The notes below the pieces were generated by a model. It had not been told where the DNA came from, ran no database searches, and saw only the letters and a program-made list of their open reading frames with translations. From the NCBI RefSeq assembly GCF_026391055.1, contig NZ_JAPLET010000019.1, positions 186,001 through 250,000 of the forward strand: a DNA stretch of 64,000 bases, read 5' to 3'. Positions 54,568 to 61,824 of the stretch are shown here, in pieces. How positions within the stretch are numbered: position 1 is the first letter of the stretch; each line of letters opens with the position of its first letter. Source of the DNA: Spirosoma sp. Lineage in GTDB: Bacteria; Bacteroidota; Bacteroidia; Cytophagales; Spirosomataceae. The position numbers and the translations under genes were made by a program.

Positions 54568-55457
54568 ATAATTCTAAAGAGGTCAACTTTTACATGAAGT
54601 GTATGGCTGTGAAAGTGCATTGAGGTGCTAATACACTATCAAAGGACAGTTTTGGGAATACTGTTCTCATATACTAGTCATCAACCAGCGCAAGTATTTA
54701 GTTAATACGAGATACCCGCCGAAAAGTCACACCTGTTAATATACAATTTGCCGTCAGCGGATACTTGGCTAAGATACGTTCACTAGAAAATCACACATAT
54801 TGTCATTTGTGTTTGTGAAGTCTACTCTGTGTAAGGTTAAACTATGAGTTACTGTATCGTATGTAGGGTGTATTCCTAGTGTTAAGACAAGCGTTTCTGA
54901 AGGATACAAAAATTTGAGTATCTAAACGTTTTAATTGACCAACTGAATAAGTAAGCGATATAGACTGTTCATTTTTTACTGTATAAAATGATATATAAAT
55001 ATGAGTAAGTAAAACTCTACGTATGCCTGAGCATTACGCTTATTATTTAGTCGAAATAAATGCTGAATGTTTACCAATATTGGTTGATTGTCCTCAGAGT
55101 ACTTCTCTTTCAAGACGTTATCCCCACCATTGAAAATAACTTGTTTATATTTCACTGTCAAATGCCAGTTTAGCTGAACGTAAGCTAGTTGTGTGTGTAC
55201 AATCAAGTTGTAAAGTAGCAGGTACATAAAATTATACACAATTAATTACTTGACAGATATAGATCGTTTTGACGGTTAAATTATATGATCTAATGTAACA
55301 CCTTATTAGGTACCGAAAGTCAGGTGTATTTGCTATTGAACAAATGTTAAGTAGACCACTTTTTATGGTTTAAGCTTAAGCATGGCACGAGGAGAATTTT
55401 AGTAACTTAAGAATCTAATATTTATTACCCATCCGTACTTACCACTTAATCAAGAAT
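54568..55457. other. Long AT-rich intergenic region
   Basis: 890 bp between divergently transcribed LytTR and ECF sigma genes. Strongly AT-rich. A minus-strand frame at 54976-55239 encodes 87 residues rich in Tyr/Leu/Ile, but its composition fits AT-driven noise and I do not call it a gene. No stem-loop recognised. It must carry both promoters. Confidence 0.5.
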
Positions 55458-56009
55458 ATGAATACGACTTTATCTGACGAAGACATGATTCGTCACTATC
55501 TGCCCCATGAGCCGAATAGTTGTTTCGAAGTATTGTATAAGCGTTACGAGGCTAAAGTATATCGTCATTGTTTGTCAATGATAAAAGATGCCGATCAGGC
55601 TCAGGACTTTACGCACGATATATTTCTAAAAGTTTTTGTTAAACTTAATGCTTTTCAGGAGCGCTCCAGTTTTTCGACTTGGTTATACACAATTGTAAGT
55701 AATCATTGCCTGGATCAGATTAGAATAGCCAAACGTTTAAGCTTAAGCTCAATTGATGATGATTCTCAACTAAATGTACCCGACTCAAATTGGGCGCATA
55801 TTCAGGAAGATAAACTTCAACTTTTAAAGATGGCTATGAATTCACTGGCTGTTAAAGAACAAACATTACTGCGATTAAAATATGAACAGGGGCTGAGCAT
55901 TGATGACATTGCCAAATTGTACGCTATTACATCAAGTGCTGTTAAAATGCGTCTTAAACGCAGCCGAGAAAAAGTACAGTTAATGTACGCTCAGCAAAGC
56001 AAACTTTAA
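55458..56009 (+). CDS. ECF-type RNA polymerase sigma factor
   Basis: 183-residue sigma-70 family factor with region 2 (about 20-95, FEVLYKRYEAKVYRHCLSMIKDADQAQDFTHDIFLKVFVKL and SSFSTWLYTIVSNHCLDQIR) and region 4 (about 125-178, LAVKEQTLLRLKYEQGLSIDDIAKLYAITSSAVKMRLKRSREKV). No anti-sigma gene is adjacent and it is followed by a terminator, so it stands alone. The 890-bp AT-rich upstream region is unusual. Target promoters unknown. Confidence 0.93.
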   Translation: MNTTLSDEDMIRHYLPHEPNSCFEVLYKRYEAKVYRHCLSMIKDADQAQDFTHDIFLKVFVKLNAFQERSSFSTWLYTIVSNHCLDQIRIAKRLSLSSIDDDSQLNVPDSNWAHIQEDKLQLLKMAMNSLAVKEQTLLRLKYEQGLSIDDIAKLYAITSSAVKMRLKRSREKVQLMYAQQSKL

Positions 56010-56057
56010 CTAAACGAAGATAAGTTTACTTAAAGTACTCAGTTTTTCTTCTAAATT

Positions 56058-56095
56058 CCGAAGCCTGGCCATTTATTAATTAGATCAGGCTTCGG
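56058..56095 (+). terminator. Terminator after sigma factor gene
   Basis: Perfect 10-bp arms CCGAAGCCTG (56058-56067) and CAGGCTTCGG (56086-56095), 18-nt loop, followed by TATTATTTTTT; 48 bp after the stop. Confidence 0.75.
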
Positions 56096-56225
56096 TATTA
56101 TTTTTTATGTTTTCTTTAAGACAAACTATTGATAAGGGGTATACTTTTTTGCAGTAGGTAACCTGAAATAGGTAAGTCAAATGCTAGAAGTTTTTAATAT
56201 AAATATGAAATTTCTAGGTCATGAC

Positions 56226-57173
56226 TTACGTAGAATAATGAGTATATAATTCATCTACCAGTGTACGAATCATTACTTTCAGCGAGTTGGGTTGCTCGAC
56301 TTGAACTTGATTGCCATACATAATTAGCCAGCGGGCCAGCCCTTCGGCATAGGGTGTTTGAAAGTGTATACGGACAAGGTCTCCAAGATCTTCTTCGTGC
56401 TGAAAACCATAGGCATACTTTTGCTCCTGCATGTACCGGGTAGCTAGTTTCTGAAAAACAACCGTAGCTGCCATAACGGGCAAATCTTGCTTGCCAACAC
56501 GGTCGAGGTATTCCTGTAACGATAGATGCTCCCGTCGCGAAAAACGTTCGTCTGTATCGGTAAGTTGGCGAATGCGATCTACGCGAAAGTCCCGGTAATC
56601 CTGCCGGATTTGACAAAAGGCAATCAAGTGCCAGTTCATGCGGTAATGATACAGCCCCACCGGTTCAACTCGGCGCTGGGTTTCGGCGTTGTTATAATGC
56701 GAGTGGTATCGAAGATTCAGCACATGCTGTTGCGCAATAGCGTGCTGAATCTTATTGAGTGAACCTTCTCCTTCGGTTGCTGGGTTTAAAGGCTTCGCAA
56801 TGTTGATATGGGCCTCCAGACTATCTAGATATTCCTGATCGGGACGTTTCAAAACGGATTTTATTTTATATAAGGCCGATTCGAACTCTGTCCGAACGGA
56901 TTGATCCGTCCATTTCTCAATTAGTTTGCCTCCTAAAAGCAGGGCACTCGCTTCGGCGTTTGTAAACATGACCGGAGGCAGGTGATAATCGGTAAGAAAA
57001 TAACCGACGCCTGCTTCAGCCCCGATAGGAACGCCCGCTTCTTCCAATGATCGGATATCGCGGTAAACCGTACGAAGGCTGATACCGAACCGGTCGGCCA
57101 ATTCCTGGGCGCGAATAACTCGCTTGGTTTGCAGATGAATCAGGATAGCCGTTAAGCGGTCGAGACGGTTCAT
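56226..57173 (-). CDS. WYL-domain transcriptional regulator (YafY type)
   Basis: 315 residues. N-terminal DeoR/HTH_11 winged helix (about 1-60, RLTAILIHLQTKRVIRAQELADRFGISLRTVYRDIRSLEEAGVPI), WYL domain (about 140-210, LRYHSHYN...EPVGLYHYRMNWHLIAFCQIRQDYRDFRVDRI) and a WCX C-terminal extension (about 230-310). WYL proteins usually repress or activate in response to a small ligand or nucleic acid. Divergent from the GNAT gene; the two would even share a CATG if the acetyltransferase began at its furthest ATG, so auto-control of the pair is likely. Confidence 0.93.
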   Translation of the reverse strand: MNRLDRLTAILIHLQTKRVIRAQELADRFGISLRTVYRDIRSLEEAGVPIGAEAGVGYFLTDYHLPPVMFTNAEASALLLGGKLIEKWTDQSVRTEFESALYKIKSVLKRPDQEYLDSLEAHINIAKPLNPATEGEGSLNKIQHAIAQQHVLNLRYHSHYNNAETQRRVEPVGLYHYRMNWHLIAFCQIRQDYRDFRVDRIRQLTDTDERFSRREHLSLQEYLDRVGKQDLPVMAATVVFQKLATRYMQEQKYAYGFQHEEDLGDLVRIHFQTPYAEGLARWLIMYGNQVQVEQPNSLKVMIRTLVDELYTHYST

Positions 57174-57261
57174 GGCGACGGAAAGAGTGATCTCGCTCGC
57201 AAATTACAATCCTTCATTTGAACAAGTCGGCATTTTTTTGTGTAGAATGGCTAATAAACGT

Positions 57262-57576
57262 ATGAACAAAATGAAAGATCTCCGTATCAAGAATAACACG
57301 CACCGTCATCAGTTTGAACTGGAAACCGATGGCAAACTGTCTATCGTCGCGTATCAACAGGTAGACGACGAAACACTGGCATTAACGCACACGGAGGTCG
57401 ATCCTGCTTTAGAGGGGCATGGCGTTGGCTCCCAACTGGTTGACGAAGTGTTGCAGTATATCGAAGAGAATAAGCTTAAAATCGTACCACTCTGTCCGTT
57501 TGTTGATGTGTACATAAAACGTCATCCTGCTTGGAGCCGGGTGGTCTCGACTGCATATAACACCAGCGATTTCTGA
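57262..57576 (+). CDS. GNAT-family N-acetyltransferase (YjdJ/Gcn5-like short type)
   Basis: 104 residues from ATG 57262. The short GNAT_2-type fold shows a beta strand KLSIVAYQQVDDETLALTHTEVDPALEGHGVGSQLVDEVLQYIEENKLKIVPLCPFVDVYIKRHPAW, broken here as motif A GHGVGSQLV (acetyl-CoA pyrophosphate loop) and the conserved PLCPFV...YI..HP end. Three in-frame ATGs (57247, 57262, 57271) and one at 57172 are possible; 57262 or 57271 fits the family N-terminus. The 57172 start would overlap the divergent regulator's start codon and is unlikely. A small hairpin covers the stop codon. Confidence 0.85.
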   Translation: MNKMKDLRIKNNTHRHQFELETDGKLSIVAYQQVDDETLALTHTEVDPALEGHGVGSQLVDEVLQYIEENKLKIVPLCPFVDVYIKRHPAWSRVVSTAYNTSDF

Positions 57577-57584
57577 ATCGCTGG
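57563..57584 (+). terminator. Hairpin overlapping GNAT stop codon
   Basis: Arms CCAGCGATT (57563-57571) and AATCGCTGG (57576-57584) with a 4-nt loop containing part of the TGA stop. No T-run, so termination is uncertain. Confidence 0.4.
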
Positions 57585-57674
57585 ATAAATAGCTTACTGG
57601 TAATGATCTAGTCTGGTTACTGAAGTACTCAGGATTAACGCTTTCATAAAGCAGGGATACTTCAGGATCTGGTT

Positions 57675-58385
57675 TTATTTTTTGTCGGTGGGCCGAGCTT
57701 TGGGTGGGTGTAGAGGGGAAATGCGGTCTCCTTTTCTCACCCATCGCCAGATGTCCAGAGGCAGAGCCGGATAAATGGAAATGCCAATGCTGTAGTAACT
57801 TCCGTTGAAATTCTGGTCAATATCGGTCTGGAAAACTGAAACCCGGTACCCAATCTGTGCCGTAAGACCAACCCAGCGTGTGGCCTTCCACTGGGTATAG
57901 GCACCCGCCTGAAGAGGTACAAAAAAACTCCGGCGCGAACGGTCAATGGGGTAGTCTTTTGTCAGATTTAACGGAATTGCATAGGCTACGCCACCCCCAA
58001 GCTCGACCGGAAAACTAACCATCCATCGCTTGTTGTTGATCAAGTTCCACCAATACTGCGTACTAACGAACCATAAATCGGTGCGGGTGTAATAAGTGAG
58101 ATTAATTCGTTGGGCTGCGTCGCGTCGCCAGTCGATCAGTCGTAAATACGTTGCATAATTGATCCAATAATACCCGATGGTTAACTGATGCCGCTTGGGA
58201 CCAAATTCAATACCAGCGTTGATACCCCATACGTTAACGTGCTGCTTCTCAAGAAATGAATCGCGAAAGTCGAGGTTAAACGCGGGCTTAATCCGAAAGT
58301 GAAGTGGCCGAGTAGTATCGGCCGACACAACCGTATCGGACTGGGTGGTGAGTAACGAAAGAGTAAGTAAATAAGCCGCCACCAT
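57675..58385 (-). CDS. Predicted outer-membrane beta-barrel protein, unrecognised
   Basis: 236 residues with an N-terminal hydrophobic export segment (VAAYLLTLSLLTTQ) and then alternating amphipathic strands rich in Tyr/Trp (INAGIEFGPKRHQLTIGYYWINYATYLRL, DLWFVSTQYWWNL, GLTAQIGYRVSVFQTDIDQNFNGSYYSIGISIYP), the pattern of a small barrel. It ends in a Lys/Pro-rich tail rather than an aromatic residue, which is atypical. No family recognised. Same strand as the degenerate-receiver regulator upstream, 98 bp apart, so it may be co-regulated. Confidence 0.7.
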   Translation of the reverse strand: MVAAYLLTLSLLTTQSDTVVSADTTRPLHFRIKPAFNLDFRDSFLEKQHVNVWGINAGIEFGPKRHQLTIGYYWINYATYLRLIDWRRDAAQRINLTYYTRTDLWFVSTQYWWNLINNKRWMVSFPVELGGGVAYAIPLNLTKDYPIDRSRRSFFVPLQAGAYTQWKATRWVGLTAQIGYRVSVFQTDIDQNFNGSYYSIGISIYPALPLDIWRWVRKGDRISPLHPPKARPTDKK

Positions 58386-58483
58386 GTTGATTTCCTGGCC
58401 AAAAATCGTCCCGAAGGGTAGATAAGTTATATGATCGATTACAGAACGCGAAAAAAAGGATCATACCACCAATATCATACCGT

Positions 58484-59164
58484 TTAAGCTCCTGATCGGA
58501 GTAGATAGCCAACTCCCATAGCCGTGTGAATTAATTTATGATCGAAGTCGCGGTCAATTTTCTTGCGCAGAAAATTGATGTACACTTCTACTTTATTGGT
58601 ACTGCTAACGGTTGGATTATCCCACACTTTTTCGAGTATCTGCGCTTTTGTAACAACGCGTCCCGCATTTTTGATTAGAAATTCGAGCAACTGAAACTCC
58701 CGCGCCGTCAATCGAATGCGCTGATTGGCCCGGTAGGCTACTTTTTCCGCTATGTTAAGCTCAAGGTTATCGACGGTAAGTATAGAAGGTGCGTTAAAGC
58801 CCCCCGTTCGTCGGCGATGCAGGGCATAAATGCGGGCTAGTAATTCGTCGGAGTCACATGGCCGAACAAGGTAATCGTCGGCACCCGCATAAAGACCTCT
58901 GGCTTTATCGGCCGACTCTCCGAAACGAGACAATAATAAAACCGGGGTTGAATCATTTTCCTGCCTAAGCCTCCTGATCACATCAAGACCATTCATTCGG
59001 GGCAGGTGCGTATCGAGCACAATCATGTCAAAACGGGCGTGCAGCCCCATTGCCAGACCGCTGTATCCGTCGCTTGCCAGTTCGAGAGTATACTGTCGTT
59101 CGGATAGCGTTCGGTGGAGGACATCGAGGTAATCTGCATCACTTTGAATAAGAAGAATTTTCAT
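58484..59164 (-). CDS. OmpR-family regulator with degenerate receiver pocket
   Basis: 226 residues: receiver (about 1-118) and OmpR/PhoB winged helix (about 130-224, RIRLTAREFQLLEFLIKNAGRVVTKAQILEKVW). The phospho-acceptor Asp51 (IVLDTHLP) is present, but the acidic metal pair normally ED is Gln7-Ser8 (LLIQSDAD) and the invariant Lys is Arg101 (YLVRPCD). It may therefore work without classical phosphorylation. No kinase is adjacent. It is divergent from a TolC-type gene and the intergenic region has two 11-bp-phased repeat arrays, a likely binding target. Confidence 0.92.
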   Translation of the reverse strand: MKILLIQSDADYLDVLHRTLSERQYTLELASDGYSGLAMGLHARFDMIVLDTHLPRMNGLDVIRRLRQENDSTPVLLLSRFGESADKARGLYAGADDYLVRPCDSDELLARIYALHRRRTGGFNAPSILTVDNLELNIAEKVAYRANQRIRLTAREFQLLEFLIKNAGRVVTKAQILEKVWDNPTVSSTNKVEVYINFLRKKIDRDFDHKLIHTAMGVGYLLRSGA

Positions 59165-59213
59165 GCGCCCGTTGAAGTTAGTTGGAATTCAACAGCAAAA
59201 GTGAGTACCCGAC

Positions 59214-59252
59214 TTTAAAGCTGGTTTAAAGTTCAATTAAAACTTCTTTAAA
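59214..59252. promoter_or_regulatory. 11-bp-phased TTTAAA array, regulator-proximal
   Basis: TTTAAA at 59214 and 59225, ATTAAA at 59236 and TTTAAA at 59247: four repeats at exactly 11-bp spacing, the arrangement OmpR/PhoB-family regulators bind. It lies 50 bp upstream of the degenerate-receiver regulator gene. Confidence 0.65.
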
Positions 59253-59300
59253 ATTCAACTCAACCAAATCAGAATGTTCCTGACAAGAGCCACCTGTTTT

Positions 59301-59339
59301 TTTAAGACCTTATTAATTAGACTTTAACAACACCTTAAC
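59301..59339. promoter_or_regulatory. 11-bp-phased TTAA array, tolC-proximal
   Basis: TTTAAG at 59301, ATTAAT at 59312, TTTAAC at 59323 and CTTAAC at 59334: four more TTAA-centred repeats at exact 11-bp spacing. It lies 61 bp upstream of the TolC-type start and 54 bp from the last repeat of the first array. Confidence 0.6.
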
Positions 59340-59399
59340 AAACGCGTTGCTATTTGCCCCCGAAATCAGCCGGGCAGGTTTTCCGGCATGCATTGTTCT

Positions 59400-60728
59400 A
59401 TGAATCGGTTACGCTTAACTACATGTTCCGCTTTTGCACTCCTTGCCTTTTGGCTGTGCACATTGTCTTCTTTGCTGGCGCAAACACCGGTAGCCGGTGC
59501 TTTACCGGATACCATCCGGCAAAGTCTCCCACAACTCGAACAGCAGTTTCTGGAGAGAAATTTTCAGCTTATTGCTCAGCGTTATCAAATTAATATTGCC
59601 GATGCAGCCATTACACAGGCAGGGTTGCGGCCTAATCCAAATTTATGGTTTCAGGGTAACCTTTTTAACCCTAACACGGGCAAGGTGTTACCGTATGGGC
59701 CGCCAACCCAGGCTGATAAAAATGCCGGAATTTACAATAGCGGCTATTATGCCGTTCAAATACAACAGGTTATCTTGCTGGCTGGTAAACGCAGTAAACT
59801 GGTTTCTCTTGCCGAAAGTAACAAGTCTTTGTCCCGGTTGGCATTTCAGGATGTCATGCGGACACTCCACTACCAGCTATACACTACTTACGCCAATTTA
59901 TATTATGACTTACAGGTTCTACGTCTGTTTGACGATGAACTGGCTCGACAGCAGCGGCTACTTGAATCATATCGAATTGTTCTCCGAACCGGAGGTGTAC
60001 CAGCGTATGAAGTGACCCGACTGGAAGTGGCTATCCGTGATTTGCAGGCCAACAGTGCTAATTACCGCACACAAATTGCTGATGAGCAGGCTACGCTGCG
60101 GGTTTTGTTGCGTCAGCCTGCCGGTACGTTCATTCTGCCAACCGAACTGCCTCCCTTAAAGACCACGCTCCCGGTTCTGGCAACGGCGCTCGACTCTGCT
60201 CTGACGAATCGACCCGACATTGGCCTGTCGCAGGAGCAGATCAATAATGCCGAACGAAGCCTTGCGCTCGAAAAAGCCCGCCGGACGCCAGACCTGACGA
60301 CTGGACTGTTATTTGAAAAGTATGGGAATGCCTATAATAACTTTACCGGCTTTCAGCTAGCTATGGATTTACCAGTTCGGAACCGCAATCAGGGGGCTAT
60401 CCGATCGGCGGAGACGACCCTGAAAAGCGTGACGGGTGGATTGGAGAATCAGCAAACGATTGTTCAAAGTGATGTATTGAATGCCTTTGATAAACTGAAA
60501 ACCTATTATGAGCAACTCAATACCCAGCCTGAAGGGTATCTTGACCGAATCCGGAATATTTCGGTAGAAGCTACGAAAGCCTACAACGCACGAACCATTG
60601 GTTTGCTGGATTATCTGGACAAAATCAGAACGTATCAGCAGGCACAACTGAATAACATTAACCTGCTCAACAACTTGTACAATACCCAGCAGTTGGTTAA
60701 TTACACCACCAGCACCCGCTTCTTTTAG
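59400..60728 (+). CDS. TolC-family outer-membrane efflux protein
   Basis: 442 residues from ATG 59400: signal peptide (LTTCSAFALLAFWLCTLSSLLAQ) and two outer-membrane efflux (OEP) repeats (about 35-215 and 235-440) with long coiled-coil helices, e.g. RSKLVSLAESNKSLSRLAFQDVM and LNNINLLNNLYNTQQLVNY. It resembles the CzcC/CusC metal-efflux branch. An upstream in-frame ATG at 59388 would add only four residues before the signal; 59400 is preferred. No adaptor or RND pump gene follows, the next gene being convergent, so it is an orphan channel or its partners are elsewhere. Confidence 0.9.
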   Translation: MNRLRLTTCSAFALLAFWLCTLSSLLAQTPVAGALPDTIRQSLPQLEQQFLERNFQLIAQRYQINIADAAITQAGLRPNPNLWFQGNLFNPNTGKVLPYGPPTQADKNAGIYNSGYYAVQIQQVILLAGKRSKLVSLAESNKSLSRLAFQDVMRTLHYQLYTTYANLYYDLQVLRLFDDELARQQRLLESYRIVLRTGGVPAYEVTRLEVAIRDLQANSANYRTQIADEQATLRVLLRQPAGTFILPTELPPLKTTLPVLATALDSALTNRPDIGLSQEQINNAERSLALEKARRTPDLTTGLLFEKYGNAYNNFTGFQLAMDLPVRNRNQGAIRSAETTLKSVTGGLENQQTIVQSDVLNAFDKLKTYYEQLNTQPEGYLDRIRNISVEATKAYNARTIGLLDYLDKIRTYQQAQLNNINLLNNLYNTQQLVNYTTSTRFF

Positions 60729-60791
60729 CGTAGAAAGGTTTTTGCTGATTGGTCCAGCTTTGCGTGTAACCGTACAAGCCAACCGAAAATA

Positions 60792-61688
60792 CTATAGAGA
60801 AGGGGCTCTCTCCTGTGCCGGGACAGACGCGGATTTCTGCCTAAGTTGTTTGGTCGTTTTTCGGGAGCCATCATGACTCCAGCCCGGTGGGCCGAAGATA
60901 TATCCCAACGCAGCTCGTATCGACGGTGCACGTTGAAGATCCTGACCGATGGATACCCATTCGTGAAAGGCAATTCGAACGGGGTTGTGTGAATGGATAT
61001 TGGTGGTTAGCCCATAAGTTGGTCGGCTTTGCTCTTGGGCAAAGGTGTCGAAGATGCGGTCCCAGATGATGAGGACACCCGCATGGTTTTTATCCAGGTA
61101 ATGGAGGTCCGAACCGTGGTGTACCCGATGATGTGAGGGGGTATTGAAAATAAATTCAATAGGAGCTGGCAACTTGTTGATGTGCTCTGTATGAATCCAG
61201 AATTGATACAACAGACTTATGGATTGCATGGTCATAACCGCCACCGGCGAAAAGCCGACGAGGGGCAGCCATAACCAGAACACAAAGGCACCTGTTATGT
61301 TACCTGTCCAGGTTTGGCGGAGTGCCGTACCCAGGTTATACTTCATTGAGGAGTGATGCACCACGTGCGATGCCCAAAAATACCGGCTGCTATGGCTGAT
61401 CCGGTGAAACCAGTAGTAGCTGAAATCATCCGCAAAAAACAGGATCACCCAGGCCCACCATAGGGTTAAATCGATTGTGTATAACCGAAACTGATAGATT
61501 AGCGAAAGGGCGCTAAATACAATAGCCTTGCCGACAAACCCGATGATGACATTCCCTATCCCCATGCTCAGGCTACTGAACGTATCCTTCCGGTCATAGT
61601 AATCCTTATGCTGAATTGCCGTTAGAATAACTTCGGTAACAAGCAGAATTATGAATCCGGGAATGGCGTATTGGATTAGATCACGCAT
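60792..61688 (-). CDS. Sterol desaturase / fatty acid hydroxylase family membrane enzyme
   Basis: 298-residue integral membrane di-iron oxidase with about five hydrophobic segments. The His cluster is complete: HRISH, HVVHH, and HRVHH (in TPSHHRVHHGSD). It hydroxylates or desaturates a lipid (sterol, hopanoid, fatty acid or carotenoid cannot be told apart here). Convergent with the TolC-type gene with 63 bp between them; upstream is the rho terminator. It has a basic C-terminal tail after the last His block. Confidence 0.9.
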   Translation of the reverse strand: MRDLIQYAIPGFIILLVTEVILTAIQHKDYYDRKDTFSSLSMGIGNVIIGFVGKAIVFSALSLIYQFRLYTIDLTLWWAWVILFFADDFSYYWFHRISHSSRYFWASHVVHHSSMKYNLGTALRQTWTGNITGAFVFWLWLPLVGFSPVAVMTMQSISLLYQFWIHTEHINKLPAPIEFIFNTPSHHRVHHGSDLHYLDKNHAGVLIIWDRIFDTFAQEQSRPTYGLTTNIHSHNPVRIAFHEWVSIGQDLQRAPSIRAALGYIFGPPGWSHDGSRKTTKQLRQKSASVPAQERAPSL

Positions 61689-61761
61689 AAAATACCTGTA
61701 TATAATGCAATTTAAGCATTAATCATCGCTTCTACGTTTATTTTTTTGTGAGCGGTATGAA

Positions 61762-61807
61762 AAAGGCCCGGCAGACAGAGTGTAAGATTTCTGTTTGCCG
61801 GGCCTTT
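61762..61807 (-). terminator. Terminator after rho
   Basis: Arms 61762-61778 and 61791-61807 pair over 17 positions with one G-U wobble (core AAAGGCCCGGCA), 12-nt loop. On the minus strand the 3' arm ends GCCTTTTT. It lies 17 bp past the rho stop. Confidence 0.82.
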
Positions 61808-61824
61808 GATCCTGATTAAAAGAA

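Noticed and set aside
54976-55239. 87-codon minus-strand frame in the AT-rich region before the sigma factor
   Set aside because: Rich in Tyr, Leu, Ile and Asn as expected from AT-rich noise, no promoter or ribosome signal, no family; kept only as a remote possibility.
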